From Streptomyces sp. NBC_01463 (GTDB taxonomy: Bacteria; Actinomycetota; Actinomycetes; Streptomycetales; Streptomycetaceae), in NCBI GenBank assembly GCA_036227345.1, contig CP109468.1:5642001-5706000 (forward strand): DNA of 64,000 bases, given 5' to 3'. The notes under the pieces are model-generated. The model was not told the origin of the DNA. It ran no database searches and saw only the letters and a list, made by a program, of their open reading frames with translations. Each line of letters starts with the position of its first letter. The stretch's first letter is position 1. The position numbers and the translations under genes were made by a program. Of the stretch, positions 8,186-17,701 are shown piece after piece.

Positions 8186-8875
8186 ATGACAAGCGAACTT
8201 CCGGATATGCGCGCCTCCGATGCCGAACGTGAACGGATCGCCGAGGTCCTGCGCGAGGCGGTGGCCGAGGGCCGGCTGCGGATGGAGGAGTTCGAGACGC
8301 GGCTCGACGCGGCCTACAAGGCCCGTACGCACGGTGAGCTCGAACCGCTGGTCCGCGATCTGCCCGCCCCCGGTGGTGCCCCGGTGGCCCCGGTCGTCGC
8401 GGGGCAGCCCCGGACGGGGTCGATGGCCCGCTGGCCGGACCGGATCGGCAAGCCGGCCACGTCGAAGGGCGGCTTCGCGCTCTGGGGCGGGTTCCGGCGT
8501 CAGGGGAACTGGACCATCGGCCGGGTGTTCACCGCGTTCGCGATGTGGGGCGGCGGCAACATCGATCTGCGCGAGGCGAATTTCGAGTCCGGTGAGGTGG
8601 TCATCCGCTGCTTCACGATCATGGGTGGCATTCATGTGACGGTCCCCCCGGACCTGAACGTGGACGTGCGTGGCTTCGGCATCATGGGCGGCTTCGGCGA
8701 GCACTCGAAGGACGCCGGGGTTCCCGCACCGGATGCTCCCCGGGTGCGGATCACCGGCTTCGCGCTGATGGGCGGTGTCGGTGTGTGGCAGAAGCGGAGC
8801 AAGGCCGAGAAGCAGCGGCTGCGGGACGCGGAGCGTGAGCGTCCGCGGCTGGAGAAGGGCGACGGCGACCGTTAG
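8186..8875 (+). CDS. DUF1707 / LiaF-like membrane-stress domain protein
   Basis: A 229-residue protein. Residues 10-60 are the DUF1707 module (MRASDAERERIAEVLREAVAEGRL...EEFETRLDAAYKA), a short domain found at the N-terminus of many actinobacterial regulators and envelope proteins. The C-terminal half (IDLREANFESGEVVIRCFTIMGGIHVTVPP) matches the beta-strand cell-wall-antibiotic-response domain of LiaF. There is no strong membrane helix in between. It is read 40 bp after the ABC ATPase gene but has its own promoter. Role in envelope stress sensing is inferred from family. Confidence 0.87.
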   Translation: MTSELPDMRASDAERERIAEVLREAVAEGRLRMEEFETRLDAAYKARTHGELEPLVRDLPAPGGAPVAPVVAGQPRTGSMARWPDRIGKPATSKGGFALWGGFRRQGNWTIGRVFTAFAMWGGGNIDLREANFESGEVVIRCFTIMGGIHVTVPPDLNVDVRGFGIMGGFGEHSKDAGVPAPDAPRVRITGFALMGGVGVWQKRSKAEKQRLRDAERERPRLEKGDGDR

Positions 8876-8903
8876 GGCCTTCGCTCCCGCTCGCCGCCCC
8901 CGC

Positions 8904-10148
8904 TCACAGCGCGTCCGACGACGGCTGGGCGCGCAGCAGGTCGGCCACGTCGGGCAGGGAGCCCAGGCGCTGGTAGCCGGCGTCGGTCAGGTGCAGGTGG
9001 TCGCCCGAGTCGTAGGCGGGCAGCAGCCGGTCCGGCAGGGACGGGTCGCGGACCGCGCGGTCGAAGTCGAGGACCTGGTCGAAGACACCGCCCGCCCGGA
9101 TCGTCTCGTTGACCGCGGTGCGTACGGCGTTCCGGGCGGGGGTCCAGTTGCGATGGCCCTCGTACGGCATCAGGGTCGCGCCGATGACCCGCAGCCCGCG
9201 GGCGTGCGCGCGCTGGGTCAGGGCGCGCAGGGCGTCCGTGATCCTGGCCGGGTCCGTCTCCTGGGGGGAGGCCTGGACGTCGTTGATGCCGAGGGCGATG
9301 ACGACGGTCTTCACCCCGGTGACGCCCAGGACGTCGCGGTCGAAGCGGCTGAGGGCGCGCGGGCCGATGCCGTCGCGCAGGATGCGGTTGCCGGCGATGC
9401 CCTGGTTCACGACCGCGTACCGGCCGTGCAGCCGGTCGGCGAGGACGTCGGGCCAGCGGCTGTTCGCGTCGGTGGTGGAGCCGCTGCCCGCGGTGAGGGA
9501 GTCGCCGATCGCGACGAGGGTTCCGGTGGAGGTCTCGCCCCGCACGTCCACGGCGGTGAGGTAGCGCCAGTCGGCGGTGCTCCAGGTGCCGTCCGGGTCC
9601 TCGGTGTACGAGGTCTGGTGGCTGCCGGGGTGGAGGGTGACGGGGCCCCGGGCGGTGGGGGTGCGCAGGGTGACGACGAGATCGGCGTCGGCGACGACCG
9701 GGACGACGACGGGGTCGCTGACGATCTGCCGGCCGGCGGCGACGGTGACGGAGGGGGCGCCGCGGAACGTCACCGGGCGGGTGTTCACGGTGGCGTGGTC
9801 GATGAGGAGCGGATGCGTACCGAAGAGGTTGGAGAGGGTGATCCGGGCCTCGGTGCCGCCGATGCTGGTGTGCACGACGTTACGGATGGTGCGCAGGCTC
9901 GGGTCGGTGCCCCGGTCCGGGTCGAGTTCCCCGCGGACGGGTGCCGCGGCCCAGGTGGCGAGCCAGAGACCGGTGGAGTGGGCGGGCGCTGCGGGCGTCC
10001 GGGCCACGCCCTGCGGGGCGGTGGTGGCAGCCGCCTTCGCCCGGGGCCCGGAGAACAGCAGCGAGCCCGCGAACGCCACGACGGCGGCGAGCGCGGCGGT
10101 GCCCGCCACGAGGGCTATGAGCAGGGTGTACCCCTGGCGCCTGGGCAT
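8904..10148 (-). CDS. Secreted SGNH/GDSL hydrolase
   Basis: A 414-residue esterase/lipase-type hydrolase. An N-terminal signal/anchor (LLIALVAGTAALAAVVAFAG) is followed by an Ala/Pro linker, a beta-rich N-domain, and the catalytic domain with block I AIGDSLT (around 205-210), block II GIAGNRIL, block III ALGIND and block V GDHLHLTDAGY, giving a Ser-Asp-His triad. The ATG at 10148 has GAGGAG about 12 bases upstream; an in-frame ATG 15 codons earlier has none. Family members act on esters of sugars or lipids; the substrate is unknown. Confidence 0.9.
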   Translation of the reverse strand: MPRRQGYTLLIALVAGTAALAAVVAFAGSLLFSGPRAKAAATTAPQGVARTPAAPAHSTGLWLATWAAAPVRGELDPDRGTDPSLRTIRNVVHTSIGGTEARITLSNLFGTHPLLIDHATVNTRPVTFRGAPSVTVAAGRQIVSDPVVVPVVADADLVVTLRTPTARGPVTLHPGSHQTSYTEDPDGTWSTADWRYLTAVDVRGETSTGTLVAIGDSLTAGSGSTTDANSRWPDVLADRLHGRYAVVNQGIAGNRILRDGIGPRALSRFDRDVLGVTGVKTVVIALGINDVQASPQETDPARITDALRALTQRAHARGLRVIGATLMPYEGHRNWTPARNAVRTAVNETIRAGGVFDQVLDFDRAVRDPSLPDRLLPAYDSGDHLHLTDAGYQRLGSLPDVADLLRAQPSSDAL

Positions 10149-10299
10149 GGACGGTGTGTCTCCTCGTTCGTTCGTTCGTGGACCGGTTCCCATGATGCGG
10201 CAGGGCGCGGGGAACTCGACGTGCGGCCCGGGAGTAGGTCAGGCAGGGACAATGCGTACGGGGCGCCGGGGGCGCTGGGCACGCGGACGGGTGGAGCGG

Positions 10300-11688
10300 A
10301 TGGAACGGATCGAAGGCACCGGACCGGACGAGCGGAGCGCCGGCACGGGCGCGCCCCCGGGCGGGGGTGCGGGCGGGCGTGGGAGCCCGGTGGCGGGTGT
10401 CCGGCGCCCGGGCGCCTCCCTCGCCTCGTTCGCGTACACGGCGGCGGACGAGGAGAAGCGTCGTGGCGTACGCCGTATGAAGACCACGGCCACCGGCCTC
10501 CTTCTGCTGGTCGCGCTGGTGTACGTCCTCGCCACCTGGGCGAAGAACGAGGGGGTGAGCGGCTGGCCGGGCTTCGTCGCGGCGGCCGCCGAGGCGGGAA
10601 TGGTGGGTGCGCTGGCCGACTGGTTCGCCGTCACTGCCCTCTTCAAGCGTCCGCTCGGCCTGCCGATTCCGCACACCGCCATCATTCCCACCAAGAAGGA
10701 CCAGCTGGGGGCCTCCCTCGGTTCCTTCGTCGGGGAGAACTTTCTGTCGGGCGATGTCGTCCGCGACCGCATCCACTCCCTGGCCATCGGCGGCCGGCTC
10801 GGCGCGTGGCTCGCGGAGCCGGAACACGCGGACCGGGTGACGGCGGAGCTGTCGACCGCGCTGCGTGGCGCGCTGACCGTCCTGCGCGACTCCGACGTGC
10901 AGGCCGTGGTCGGTGAGGCGATCACCCGGCGGGCGAACGCGGCGGAGGTCGGCCCCGGTCTCGGGAAGATGCTGGAGAAGGTCGTCGCGGACGGCGGCCA
11001 CCGCAAGGTGGTGGACCTGGTCTGCGCCCGGGCCCACGACTGGCTGGTGGAGCACAACGACTCGGTGATGGACGCGGTGCAGGGCGGGGCGCCGGGCTGG
11101 ACCCCGCGGTTCGTCGACAAGCGGGTGGGCGAGCGGGTCTACAAGGAGCTGCTGCGGTTCGTCACCGAGATGCGCGACATGCCGGGCCATCCGGCGCGCG
11201 GCTCGATCGACACGTTCCTGACGGACTTCGCGGCCGATCTCCAGACGGACTCGGAGACCCGGGCCCGGGTGGAGCGGCTGAAGTCGGAGATCCTGGGGCG
11301 CGGCGAGGTCCAGGACGTGATCGCGTCCGCGTGGTCGTCGGTGCGGCAGATGGTGATCGCGGCGGCGGAGGACGAGCGGAGCGAGCTGCGGCTGCGCGCC
11401 CGTGCCTCTCTGATGGCGCTGGGTGCCCGGCTGGCGACGGACGGGCGGCTCCAGGCGAAGCTGGAGGGCTGGCTGGAGGACGCGGCCGTCTACGTCGTCA
11501 CGACGTACCGGGCGGAGATCACGTCGTTGATCAGCGACACGGTGGCCGGCTGGGACGCGGACCAGACGTCGAAGAAGATCGAGGCGCACATCGGCCGTGA
11601 CCTGCAGTTCATCCGGATCAACGGCACGGTGGTCGGCGCGCTGGCCGGTCTGCTGATCTACTCGGTGTCGCGGGCGTTCGGGGCGTAG
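10300..11688 (+). CDS. DUF445 family membrane protein
   Basis: About 462 residues. A variable leader is followed by a first membrane helix (TGLLLLVALVYVLATW), a second hydrophobic stretch containing EAGMVGALADWFAVTALF (family hallmark) and PIPHTAIIP, then a long helical soluble region and a final helix (VVGALAGLLIYSVSRAF). These are the features of DUF445 (YheB-like) proteins. Function unknown. Start is uncertain: ATG 10300 has GGAG 4-7 bases upstream, ATG 10252 is also in frame and would add 16 residues. Confidence 0.88.
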   Translation: MERIEGTGPDERSAGTGAPPGGGAGGRGSPVAGVRRPGASLASFAYTAADEEKRRGVRRMKTTATGLLLLVALVYVLATWAKNEGVSGWPGFVAAAAEAGMVGALADWFAVTALFKRPLGLPIPHTAIIPTKKDQLGASLGSFVGENFLSGDVVRDRIHSLAIGGRLGAWLAEPEHADRVTAELSTALRGALTVLRDSDVQAVVGEAITRRANAAEVGPGLGKMLEKVVADGGHRKVVDLVCARAHDWLVEHNDSVMDAVQGGAPGWTPRFVDKRVGERVYKELLRFVTEMRDMPGHPARGSIDTFLTDFAADLQTDSETRARVERLKSEILGRGEVQDVIASAWSSVRQMVIAAAEDERSELRLRARASLMALGARLATDGRLQAKLEGWLEDAAVYVVTTYRAEITSLISDTVAGWDADQTSKKIEAHIGRDLQFIRINGTVVGALAGLLIYSVSRAFGA

Positions 11689-11847
11689 GGGGCCGGGTGC
11701 GTGTCCGCCCTGTCGATTCGTTCGGACACGCACCCGGGTTACGCGGGGGAGTACCCATCCATACGGGGCCTGCCCCGCCCGCGTTCACCGCGGGGGGAAG
11801 AAACTTCCGCCGGGCGGCCGGGGCGGCGCGGCGGACGGAGCTCCCGT

Positions 11848-12150
11848 TCAGGCGGCGCGGCGGGTGACCGCCCAGGACGCGGCGGCCACGGTGCCGGCCA
11901 CGGTGAAGACGGCGGGCCAGGCGCCGACCTTCTTCGCCAGCGGGTGCGAGCCCGCGAAGGCGGCCACGTACGCGGTGGTCAGGGCGACGGCGGCACGCGG
12001 TCCGGCCTGCCGGTTCCACTCGTACGCCGCGACACCGCCCGCGGCGGCGAGAGCGACCCCGCCCAGCGGACGCTTCCTGGTCCACCGTGCGACGGCGTAG
12101 CCGCCGACCAGTCCGCCCGCCGCCACCGCCGCTGCCGGAACCTTCGCCAT
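11848..12150 (-). CDS. Small hydrophobic membrane protein, unknown function
   Basis: A 100-residue Ala/Gly/Val-rich protein with about three short membrane segments (AAAVAAGGLVGGYAVA, GGVALAAAGGVAAYEW, VALTTAYVAAFAGSH) and a C-terminal one. The ATG at 12150 is preceded by GAGG, and the frame continues upstream another 16 codons without support. Codon use is typical of Streptomyces, so it looks like a real gene, but I recognise no family. Confidence 0.65.
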   Translation of the reverse strand: MAKVPAAAVAAGGLVGGYAVARWTRKRPLGGVALAAAGGVAAYEWNRQAGPRAAVALTTAYVAAFAGSHPLAKKVGAWPAVFTVAGTVAAASWAVTRRAA

Positions 12151-12257
12151 CGCAGCCACCTCAGCTTTCTCGTGGATATCGCCGTACGCGCGGCGCATCG
12201 CCCGTACCGGCCCTCGGATCCGAGGCTAACGCGGCCTTTCGACGACACGTCGCCGAG

Positions 12258-12302
12258 GGGGTGCACAAGCGTTTACCCTGGGGGTGAACAGACGTGCACC
12301 CC
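12258..12302. promoter_or_regulatory. Candidate TetR operator region before the drug-efflux operon
   Basis: Two nested symmetric elements lie 50-90 bases before the MFS gene. The inner one is GTTTACCCTGGGGGTGAAC (12271-12289), an imperfect palindrome. It is flanked by an outer inverted repeat, GGGGTGCAC at 12258 and GTGCACCCC at 12294. GTGCACCCC recurs at 12311. A TetR gene is in the same operon, so this is a plausible autoregulatory site. Confidence 0.5.
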
Positions 12303-12347
12303 TTGTCGGCGTGCACCCCGTCGCCGCCGAGCACCGTACGGAGAACC

Positions 12348-13859
12348 ATGCCCGCGGACATACCGGTCCCAGCCACCCCAGCGGCCCCCGAGGTCCGGGC
12401 CCCGCACCCCCGCTTCGCCGTCGGCGTGCTGGCCTTCTGCGGGGTCGTGGTCGCCGTCATGCAGACGATCGTCGTCCCGCTGCTGCCGCACATCCCCGAG
12501 CTGACCGGCGCCACCCCCGCGGCCGCGAGCTGGCTGGTCACCGTCACCCTCCTCACCGGCGCGGTCTTCACCCCGGTCCTCGGCCGGGTCGGCGACATGT
12601 ACGGCAAGCGCCGGGTGCTCGTGGCCTCGCTCGGGGTGCTGGTCGTGGGCTCCGTGCTCTGCGCGGTCAGCTCCCACATCGGGGTGCTGATCACCGGCCG
12701 CGCCCTTCAGGGCGCCGCGATCGCCGTCGTGCCCCTGGGCATCAGCATCCTGCGCGACGAACTGCCGCCCGAGCGGGTGCTGTCGGCCGTCGCCCTGATG
12801 AGCTCGACGCTCGGGATCGGCGCCGCCATCGGCCTGCCGGTCGCGGCGCTCGTCGTGGAGAACTTCGACTGGCACACGATGTTCTGGGTCTCCGGAGTGA
12901 TCGGCATCGTCGACATCGTGCTGGTGCTGGCGTGCGTACCGGAGTCCCCGCTGCGCAGCCGCGGCCGCTTCGACGCGATCGGGGCCCTGGGCCTGTCGGT
13001 CGCCCTCGTCTGCCTCCTGCTCGCCGTCACCCAGGGCGCCGACTGGGGCTGGGGATCGAGCCGCACGGTCGGCCTGCTCGTGACCGCGGTGGTGGTGGCA
13101 CTGCTCTGGGGCGCGTACGAGCTCCGCGTGAGCACCCCCATGGTCGACCTGCGGGTCTCGGCGCGCCCGGCCGTCCTGCTCACCAACGTCGCGGCCCTGC
13201 TGATCGGCTTCGCGTTCTACGCGAACTCGCTGGTCACCGCCCAGATGGTGCAGGAGCCGAAGGCCACGGGGTACGGGCTCGGCGCCTCCCTCGTCGTCAG
13301 CGGACTGTGCCTGCTGCCCGGCGGCCTGGCGATGGTGGCGCTGTCGCCCGTCTCGGCCCGGATCTCGGCCAAGCACGGTCCCAAGGTGAGCCTCGCGCTC
13401 GCGGCCGGGATCATCGCCGTCGGCTACGGGGTGCGGTACTTCACCAGCCACAGCCTGTGGCTGATCGTCGCGGGCGCCACGGTCGTCGCCTCCGGCACGG
13501 CTATCGCCTACTCGGCGCTGCCCGCGCTCGTGATGCGGGGCGTCCCGGTCAGCGAGACCGGGGCGGCCAACGGCCTGAACACCCTCATGCGCTCCATCGG
13601 GCAGGCCTTCTGCAGCGCGACCGTCGCCGCGGTGCTGGCCAACATCACCTTCCAGGCGGGCGGCAGGACCGCCCCGACGCTCCACGCGTACCAGCTGGTC
13701 TTCGTGATCGCGGCGGGCGCGGCCCTCGCGGCCCTCGTCGTCACGCTGTTCCTGCCGGGCCACAAGCCCGCCGGGGCGGGTACGGTCGGAGAGAACCGCA
13801 AGGCACCGGCGACCCGCGAGGCGGGTGTGCGGGCGGCAGGAATCCAGGAGGGCGCATGA
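12348..13859 (+). CDS. MFS drug exporter, DHA2 (EmrB/QacA) family
   Basis: A 503-residue, 14-helix proton antiporter. Family marks are the loop GRVGDMYGKRRVL between helices 2 and 3 and the helix-5 motif ALMSSTLGIGAAIGLPVAAL (motif C, GxxxGPxxGG-like). Length is normal. The ATG at 12348 has GGAG 6 bases before it. It overlaps the TetR gene by ATGA (13856-13859), so exporter and repressor are co-translated, the usual arrangement for a self-limiting efflux operon. Confidence 0.93.
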   Translation: MPADIPVPATPAAPEVRAPHPRFAVGVLAFCGVVVAVMQTIVVPLLPHIPELTGATPAAASWLVTVTLLTGAVFTPVLGRVGDMYGKRRVLVASLGVLVVGSVLCAVSSHIGVLITGRALQGAAIAVVPLGISILRDELPPERVLSAVALMSSTLGIGAAIGLPVAALVVENFDWHTMFWVSGVIGIVDIVLVLACVPESPLRSRGRFDAIGALGLSVALVCLLLAVTQGADWGWGSSRTVGLLVTAVVVALLWGAYELRVSTPMVDLRVSARPAVLLTNVAALLIGFAFYANSLVTAQMVQEPKATGYGLGASLVVSGLCLLPGGLAMVALSPVSARISAKHGPKVSLALAAGIIAVGYGVRYFTSHSLWLIVAGATVVASGTAIAYSALPALVMRGVPVSETGAANGLNTLMRSIGQAFCSATVAAVLANITFQAGGRTAPTLHAYQLVFVIAAGAALAALVVTLFLPGHKPAGAGTVGENRKAPATREAGVRAAGIQEGA

Positions 13860-14437
13860 CCGGCGGCCAGGCCATCGCGACGGCCCCCGACCCCGCGGCG
13901 GCGGGCGGCACCGGCCGGTCCGCGATCCTGCGCGCGGCGCGCCGGGCGTTCACCCAGCGCCCGTACGCCGAGGTGACGATCCGCAGCATCGCGGCCGACG
14001 CGGGGGTGAGCCCGTCCCTGGTGGTCAAGCACTTCGGCCGCAAGGAGGAACTCTTCAACACGGTGGCCGACTTCGGCCCGGCCGCCGCGGAGCTCTTCGA
14101 CGCCCCGCTCGACGTCCTGGGCCGCCACATGGTCGTCACGCTGGTGACCCACCGCCGCGAGCGCCAGTCCGACCCGCTGCTGCGCGTCGTGTTCTCCCTC
14201 GGCAACCAGGACGAACGCTCGCTGCTGCGCGACCGGTTCCACGAACAGGTCACCGACGCCCTGACCGCCCGGCTCCCCGGCCACGACCGCGCCCTGCGCG
14301 CCGAACTCCTGGCCGGCCACCTCCTGGGCCTCGGCGCGACCCTCGGCCTCCACCGCGAGGGCGCGGGTGCCCAGGCCACCCCGGAGCGCATCGCCGACCT
14401 GTACGCGCCCGCGCTCCAGAAGCTGATCACCGGCTGA
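13856..14437 (+). CDS. TetR-family regulator of the efflux operon
   Basis: A 193-residue repressor. The HTH lies at residues 18-65 (AILRAARRAFTQRPYAEVTIRSIA... VSPSLVVKHFGRKEELF). The C-terminal half is helical and resembles TetR proteins with a ligand pocket. Because the gene is translationally coupled to the exporter, it probably represses its own operon through the symmetric sequences at 12258-12302 and releases on binding an exported compound. Confidence 0.92.
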   Translation: MTGGQAIATAPDPAAAGGTGRSAILRAARRAFTQRPYAEVTIRSIAADAGVSPSLVVKHFGRKEELFNTVADFGPAAAELFDAPLDVLGRHMVVTLVTHRRERQSDPLLRVVFSLGNQDERSLLRDRFHEQVTDALTARLPGHDRALRAELLAGHLLGLGATLGLHREGAGAQATPERIADLYAPALQKLITG

Positions 14438-14512
14438 CCTCTGGCCGGTCTTCCGCTCGCCGCCGTGACGGCGCGCGATATGGTCTGGGCCAGCCGACGA
14501 GGGGGGCCTCAC

Positions 14513-15085
14513 ATGTCTGTCCGTATCCGCACGCGCGCCCGGAGGAATGCTGCCGTGCTGGCGGTGGCGGCCGCGCTGGTGGCGTCCCTGAGCGCCTGTT
14601 CGCAGGCGGCCACTTCGGACGGGCCCGGGGGCGATGTGCCGTACGTGGCCCCGTCGACGGACGCCTCGGCGGCGAACGACGCGATCGAGCGTGCCGAGGC
14701 CGATGCGAAGGCGTCGGCGGCGGCCTCGGAGGCGGTCGAGGCGCAGGCGGACCTGGAGACGGCCGCCAAGCGGCCGGAGGAGGTGCGCGACGCCTTCGCC
14801 GGACTGCAGGCCACGCTCGACGACACCTGCACCCCGGGCGCGGGGGACTGCGCCTACTTCCTGGGCCGGGTGCACGAGGAACTGACCGGCCTGGACCGGG
14901 CGATGAAGGTGGACGACGGGCGCCCGAACCACTTCAAGGAGCCCCTGGGGTGGCTGAGCACGCTGTGGACCGGGCTGGCGGGTGACATCTCGACCGCCAA
15001 CCTGGAGAAGCACTTCGACGACCTGACCGGCACGCGGGACCGCATCAACACCTGGATGCAGGGCCACCCGGAGGACTACCGCTGA
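14513..15085 (+). CDS. Secreted lipoprotein, unknown function
   Basis: A 190-residue lipoprotein with a basic N-terminus, hydrophobic stretch and lipobox LSAC (Cys about residue 29). A helical Ala/Glu-rich segment follows (ANDAIERAEADAKASAAASEAVEAQ), then a globular part with a likely Cys pair (DTCTPGAGDC). The ATG at 14513 has GAGG upstream. It ends 10 bp inside the convergent acetyltransferase pseudogene. I do not recognise the family. Confidence 0.8.
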   Translation: MSVRIRTRARRNAAVLAVAAALVASLSACSQAATSDGPGGDVPYVAPSTDASAANDAIERAEADAKASAAASEAVEAQADLETAAKRPEEVRDAFAGLQATLDDTCTPGAGDCAYFLGRVHEELTGLDRAMKVDDGRPNHFKEPLGWLSTLWTGLAGDISTANLEKHFDDLTGTRDRINTWMQGHPEDYR

Positions 15086-15560
15086 CGGGTGTCCCCCGCA
15101 GTCGCCGTGCCGAGCTCCAGCTCCGCGACGACCTGGTCGCCGCTCGTCTCACCGGTCGTACGGAAGCCGAGTTTCCGGTAGAACTCCTCGGGCCCGTGCG
15201 CTCCGGGGACGTAGGTGACGGTCGTCCGCGGTGTCCCGCGCCGGCGCAGCTCGTCGTTCACGGCCCCGACGGCGAACCGCCCGTATCCGCGCCCCTGTTG
15301 CGCGGCGGCGATGTTCAGCCGCCAGAGTCCGGACCGCAGCGGGTCGCCGGGCCGGTCCGGGGCGAAGCGCACGCCGAGGAAGGCCATGACGAAGCCGACG
15401 AGCGTCTCACCGTGTCGGGGCTGGTGCAGGCCTGGGCCAGCGACCAGGCGGCGGGCTTCACGAGTCCGTTCTGATCGGGCCGGACGGTGAGTGCGCAGGC
15501 CGCCTCGACGTTGTCGGACGTGACCGGCACGAGCCGGAGCGATGGGGACGATGAGGACAT
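15076..15560 (-). pseudogene. GNAT acetyltransferase broken by an internal deletion/frameshift
   Basis: The N-terminal part (MSSSSPSLRLVPVTSDNVEAA ... to LAQACTSPDT) is read in one frame from ATG 15560. The rest, beginning ETLVGFVMAFLG and including the acetyl-CoA loop QGRGYGRFAV and the C-terminal EEFYRKLGFR, is in another frame ending at 15076. At the junction near 15410-15420 about eight residues typical of this family, between the 'PDT' and the 'ETLVGF' strand, are missing. This points to loss of roughly 25 bases rather than a single-base slip. A sequencing artefact is less likely but possible. Confidence 0.75.
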
Positions 15561-15665
15561 TCCCGCAAGCTGCCTTCCGGCAGGCCGGGAACCGCAACCG
15601 CATTCCACCACCCGGCCCTTGCGGCGGCCCGCCGCAGGGCAGGCCGCCGCACGGCAACTCCAGTC

Positions 15666-17507
15666 TCAGCCAGTCGCGTTGCGCCAGACGGTCAGGTCGA
15701 TCGTCATGTAGTCACTGGGCGAGTCCTCGGGGGAGTGGCCCTGGTACGTGAGGAGCGCCAGGTGCCCCGTGCCGGTCGTGATGCAGACCTGCCGTCCCTT
15801 GGAGAGCTTGTCCACGTAGATGTTGCTGGTGAACCGGGTGTCCGAGCGGCAGGTCTCCAACGATCCCTCCTGGCCCGGGTCGAGCAGGACGAGGCGCCCG
15901 CCCTCCGCCTCGGCGTCGAGGTAGCCGCCGGTGTCGTAGGACAGTTCGTACCCACTGTCCTCGCCGTCCTGCGGGCGGACGTCCTCGTCCCCGAGGGTCA
16001 GGTGGTAGCCGGCGGTGAGATTGATGCCCGGGTAGTCGGCCGGCTTCGGATCGGCCTTGGCGGAGGGCTTCGGGTCGGTCGCGGTGTCCGTGCTCTCGTC
16101 ATCCGCACCCGGTGACGAACTGCCTTCCTTGGGTGTGCTGTTGTCCTTGGGCGACTCGTTGCTCTGCGACTTCTTCCCGTCGTCCTTGAGCAGGAAGTAC
16201 GCCGTCCCGCCGCCCGCGATGCCGAGGACGAGCGCGGCGGCGATGACGATGGCGGCGATCCGGCCGCCGCGGCCCTTCGCGGGCTGCGGCGTCGGGCCCG
16301 GCCCCTGGGGCGGGCGGTGACCGGGGTACGTCTGGTCCTGCGCCGGGTACCCGGTGGGGAACTGCGTCGGGGCGTGGACCTGCGCCTGGGAGACCGGCTG
16401 GTACGGCTGGGCGGGGTGGTGAGCGGGGTGAGCGGGCTGCGTGGGATGCGCCGCCTGGCTCTGGACGGGCGGGGGCGTGACCGGCGGGCCGTACCCCGGG
16501 GGCGGCGTGCTCGGGGCCACCGGAGTCGTGGGCGAGTACGCCGCCGGGGCGGCGGCCGGGGGCGGCGGGGTCTGCACCGGGGCGGGCGCGGCCGCGCGGA
16601 CCGTGATGTCGGCGGCGACCGGGCTCGGCAGCCAGTCCTCCGGGCGGCGCAGCACCGTTTCCGCGTTCGCGGTCTGGCACAGCGTGATGACCTCGGCGAC
16701 CGAGGGCCTGGCCTCCGGGTCCTTGGACAGGCACCGGCCGACGAGCTCCATCAGCCGTTCCGGGACGCCGCTGAGGTCCGGCTCCTCGTGGACGATCCGG
16801 TAGAGCACCCCGTGCGAGGTCCCCTCGCCGAAGGCCGGTGAGCCCGTGGCCGCGTAGGCCGCGACCTGGCCGAGCGCGAAGATGTCGGTGGCCGGGGTGA
16901 CCCGGCGCCCCGCGGCCTGCTCCGGCGCCATGAACGACGGGGTGCCGATGGTGACGCCGCTGCCGGTGAGCGACGTCGCGTCGGCCGCGTACGCGATGCC
17001 GAAGTCGATGACGCGCGGCCCGTCCGCTGCGAGGAGCACGTTCGACGGCTTGAGGTCGCGGTGCACGATGCCCGCGCCGTGGATGACGTGCAGCGCCTCC
17101 GCCATGCCGGCGATCAGCAGCAGCACCGCCTCGACCGGCAGCGCCCCGTGCGCGGCGACCGCGTCGGCGAGCGAGGGCCCCGGCACGTACGCGGTGGCGA
17201 GCCACGGCTGCGCACCGTTGGTGTCGGCGTCGATGACCGGCGCGGTGAACAGCCCCTGCACGCGCTGCGCGGACTGCACCTCCTGCGCGAACCGCCGCCG
17301 GAACTCGGGGTCCTCGCCGAACTCGGGCCGGATCACCTTGATGGCGACGGGCCGTCCGCCGGGGGTGTACGACAGGTACACCTTGCCCATACCGCCCGCG
17401 CCGAGCTTGGCGGCGAGACGGTATCCGGCGATGGTGGCCGGGTCGTCCGCCGCCAGTGGCTGGAAGACCTGCGAGGCGCCGCCCCGGTTTGGCTGCTGAC
17501 CGCTCAT
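15666..17507 (-). CDS. Transmembrane Ser/Thr protein kinase (PknB-like)
   Basis: A 613-residue Hanks-type kinase. Catalytic domain: glycine loop LGAGGMGKVY, Lys in VAIKVI, catalytic HRDLKPSN, DFG in VIDFGIAYA, and APEQ at the P+1 loop. A Pro/Gln/Ala-rich linker (about 300-420) leads to a single membrane helix (IAAIVIAAALVLGIAGGG). An extracellular domain of about 150 residues follows, with no PASTA repeats and one likely disulphide (Cys in LETCRSD and RQVCITT). The external domain would sense an unknown ligand. ATG start at 17507; the gene is monocistronic. Confidence 0.93.
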   Translation of the reverse strand: MSGQQPNRGGASQVFQPLAADDPATIAGYRLAAKLGAGGMGKVYLSYTPGGRPVAIKVIRPEFGEDPEFRRRFAQEVQSAQRVQGLFTAPVIDADTNGAQPWLATAYVPGPSLADAVAAHGALPVEAVLLLIAGMAEALHVIHGAGIVHRDLKPSNVLLAADGPRVIDFGIAYAADATSLTGSGVTIGTPSFMAPEQAAGRRVTPATDIFALGQVAAYAATGSPAFGEGTSHGVLYRIVHEEPDLSGVPERLMELVGRCLSKDPEARPSVAEVITLCQTANAETVLRRPEDWLPSPVAADITVRAAAPAPVQTPPPPAAAPAAYSPTTPVAPSTPPPGYGPPVTPPPVQSQAAHPTQPAHPAHHPAQPYQPVSQAQVHAPTQFPTGYPAQDQTYPGHRPPQGPGPTPQPAKGRGGRIAAIVIAAALVLGIAGGGTAYFLLKDDGKKSQSNESPKDNSTPKEGSSSPGADDESTDTATDPKPSAKADPKPADYPGINLTAGYHLTLGDEDVRPQDGEDSGYELSYDTGGYLDAEAEGGRLVLLDPGQEGSLETCRSDTRFTSNIYVDKLSKGRQVCITTGTGHLALLTYQGHSPEDSPSDYMTIDLTVWRNATG

Positions 17508-17701
17508 GAACTCGTGTCTCCCCCGAAGAACGCTGCTGTCGAAACGGCACCTTATCCAAATCCGGCGGGGCGGAGGACGAGCATGGGGGCGCGCATGCGG
17601 GCGGGCGCACGGGAGGGGCGCGGCGCGCGCGTGCCGGACCTCCCTCCGCCCGTCCGGCCCGTCCGGCCCCTCCCCGGCGGGCGTCTGTGAGAATGCCCGT
17701 C

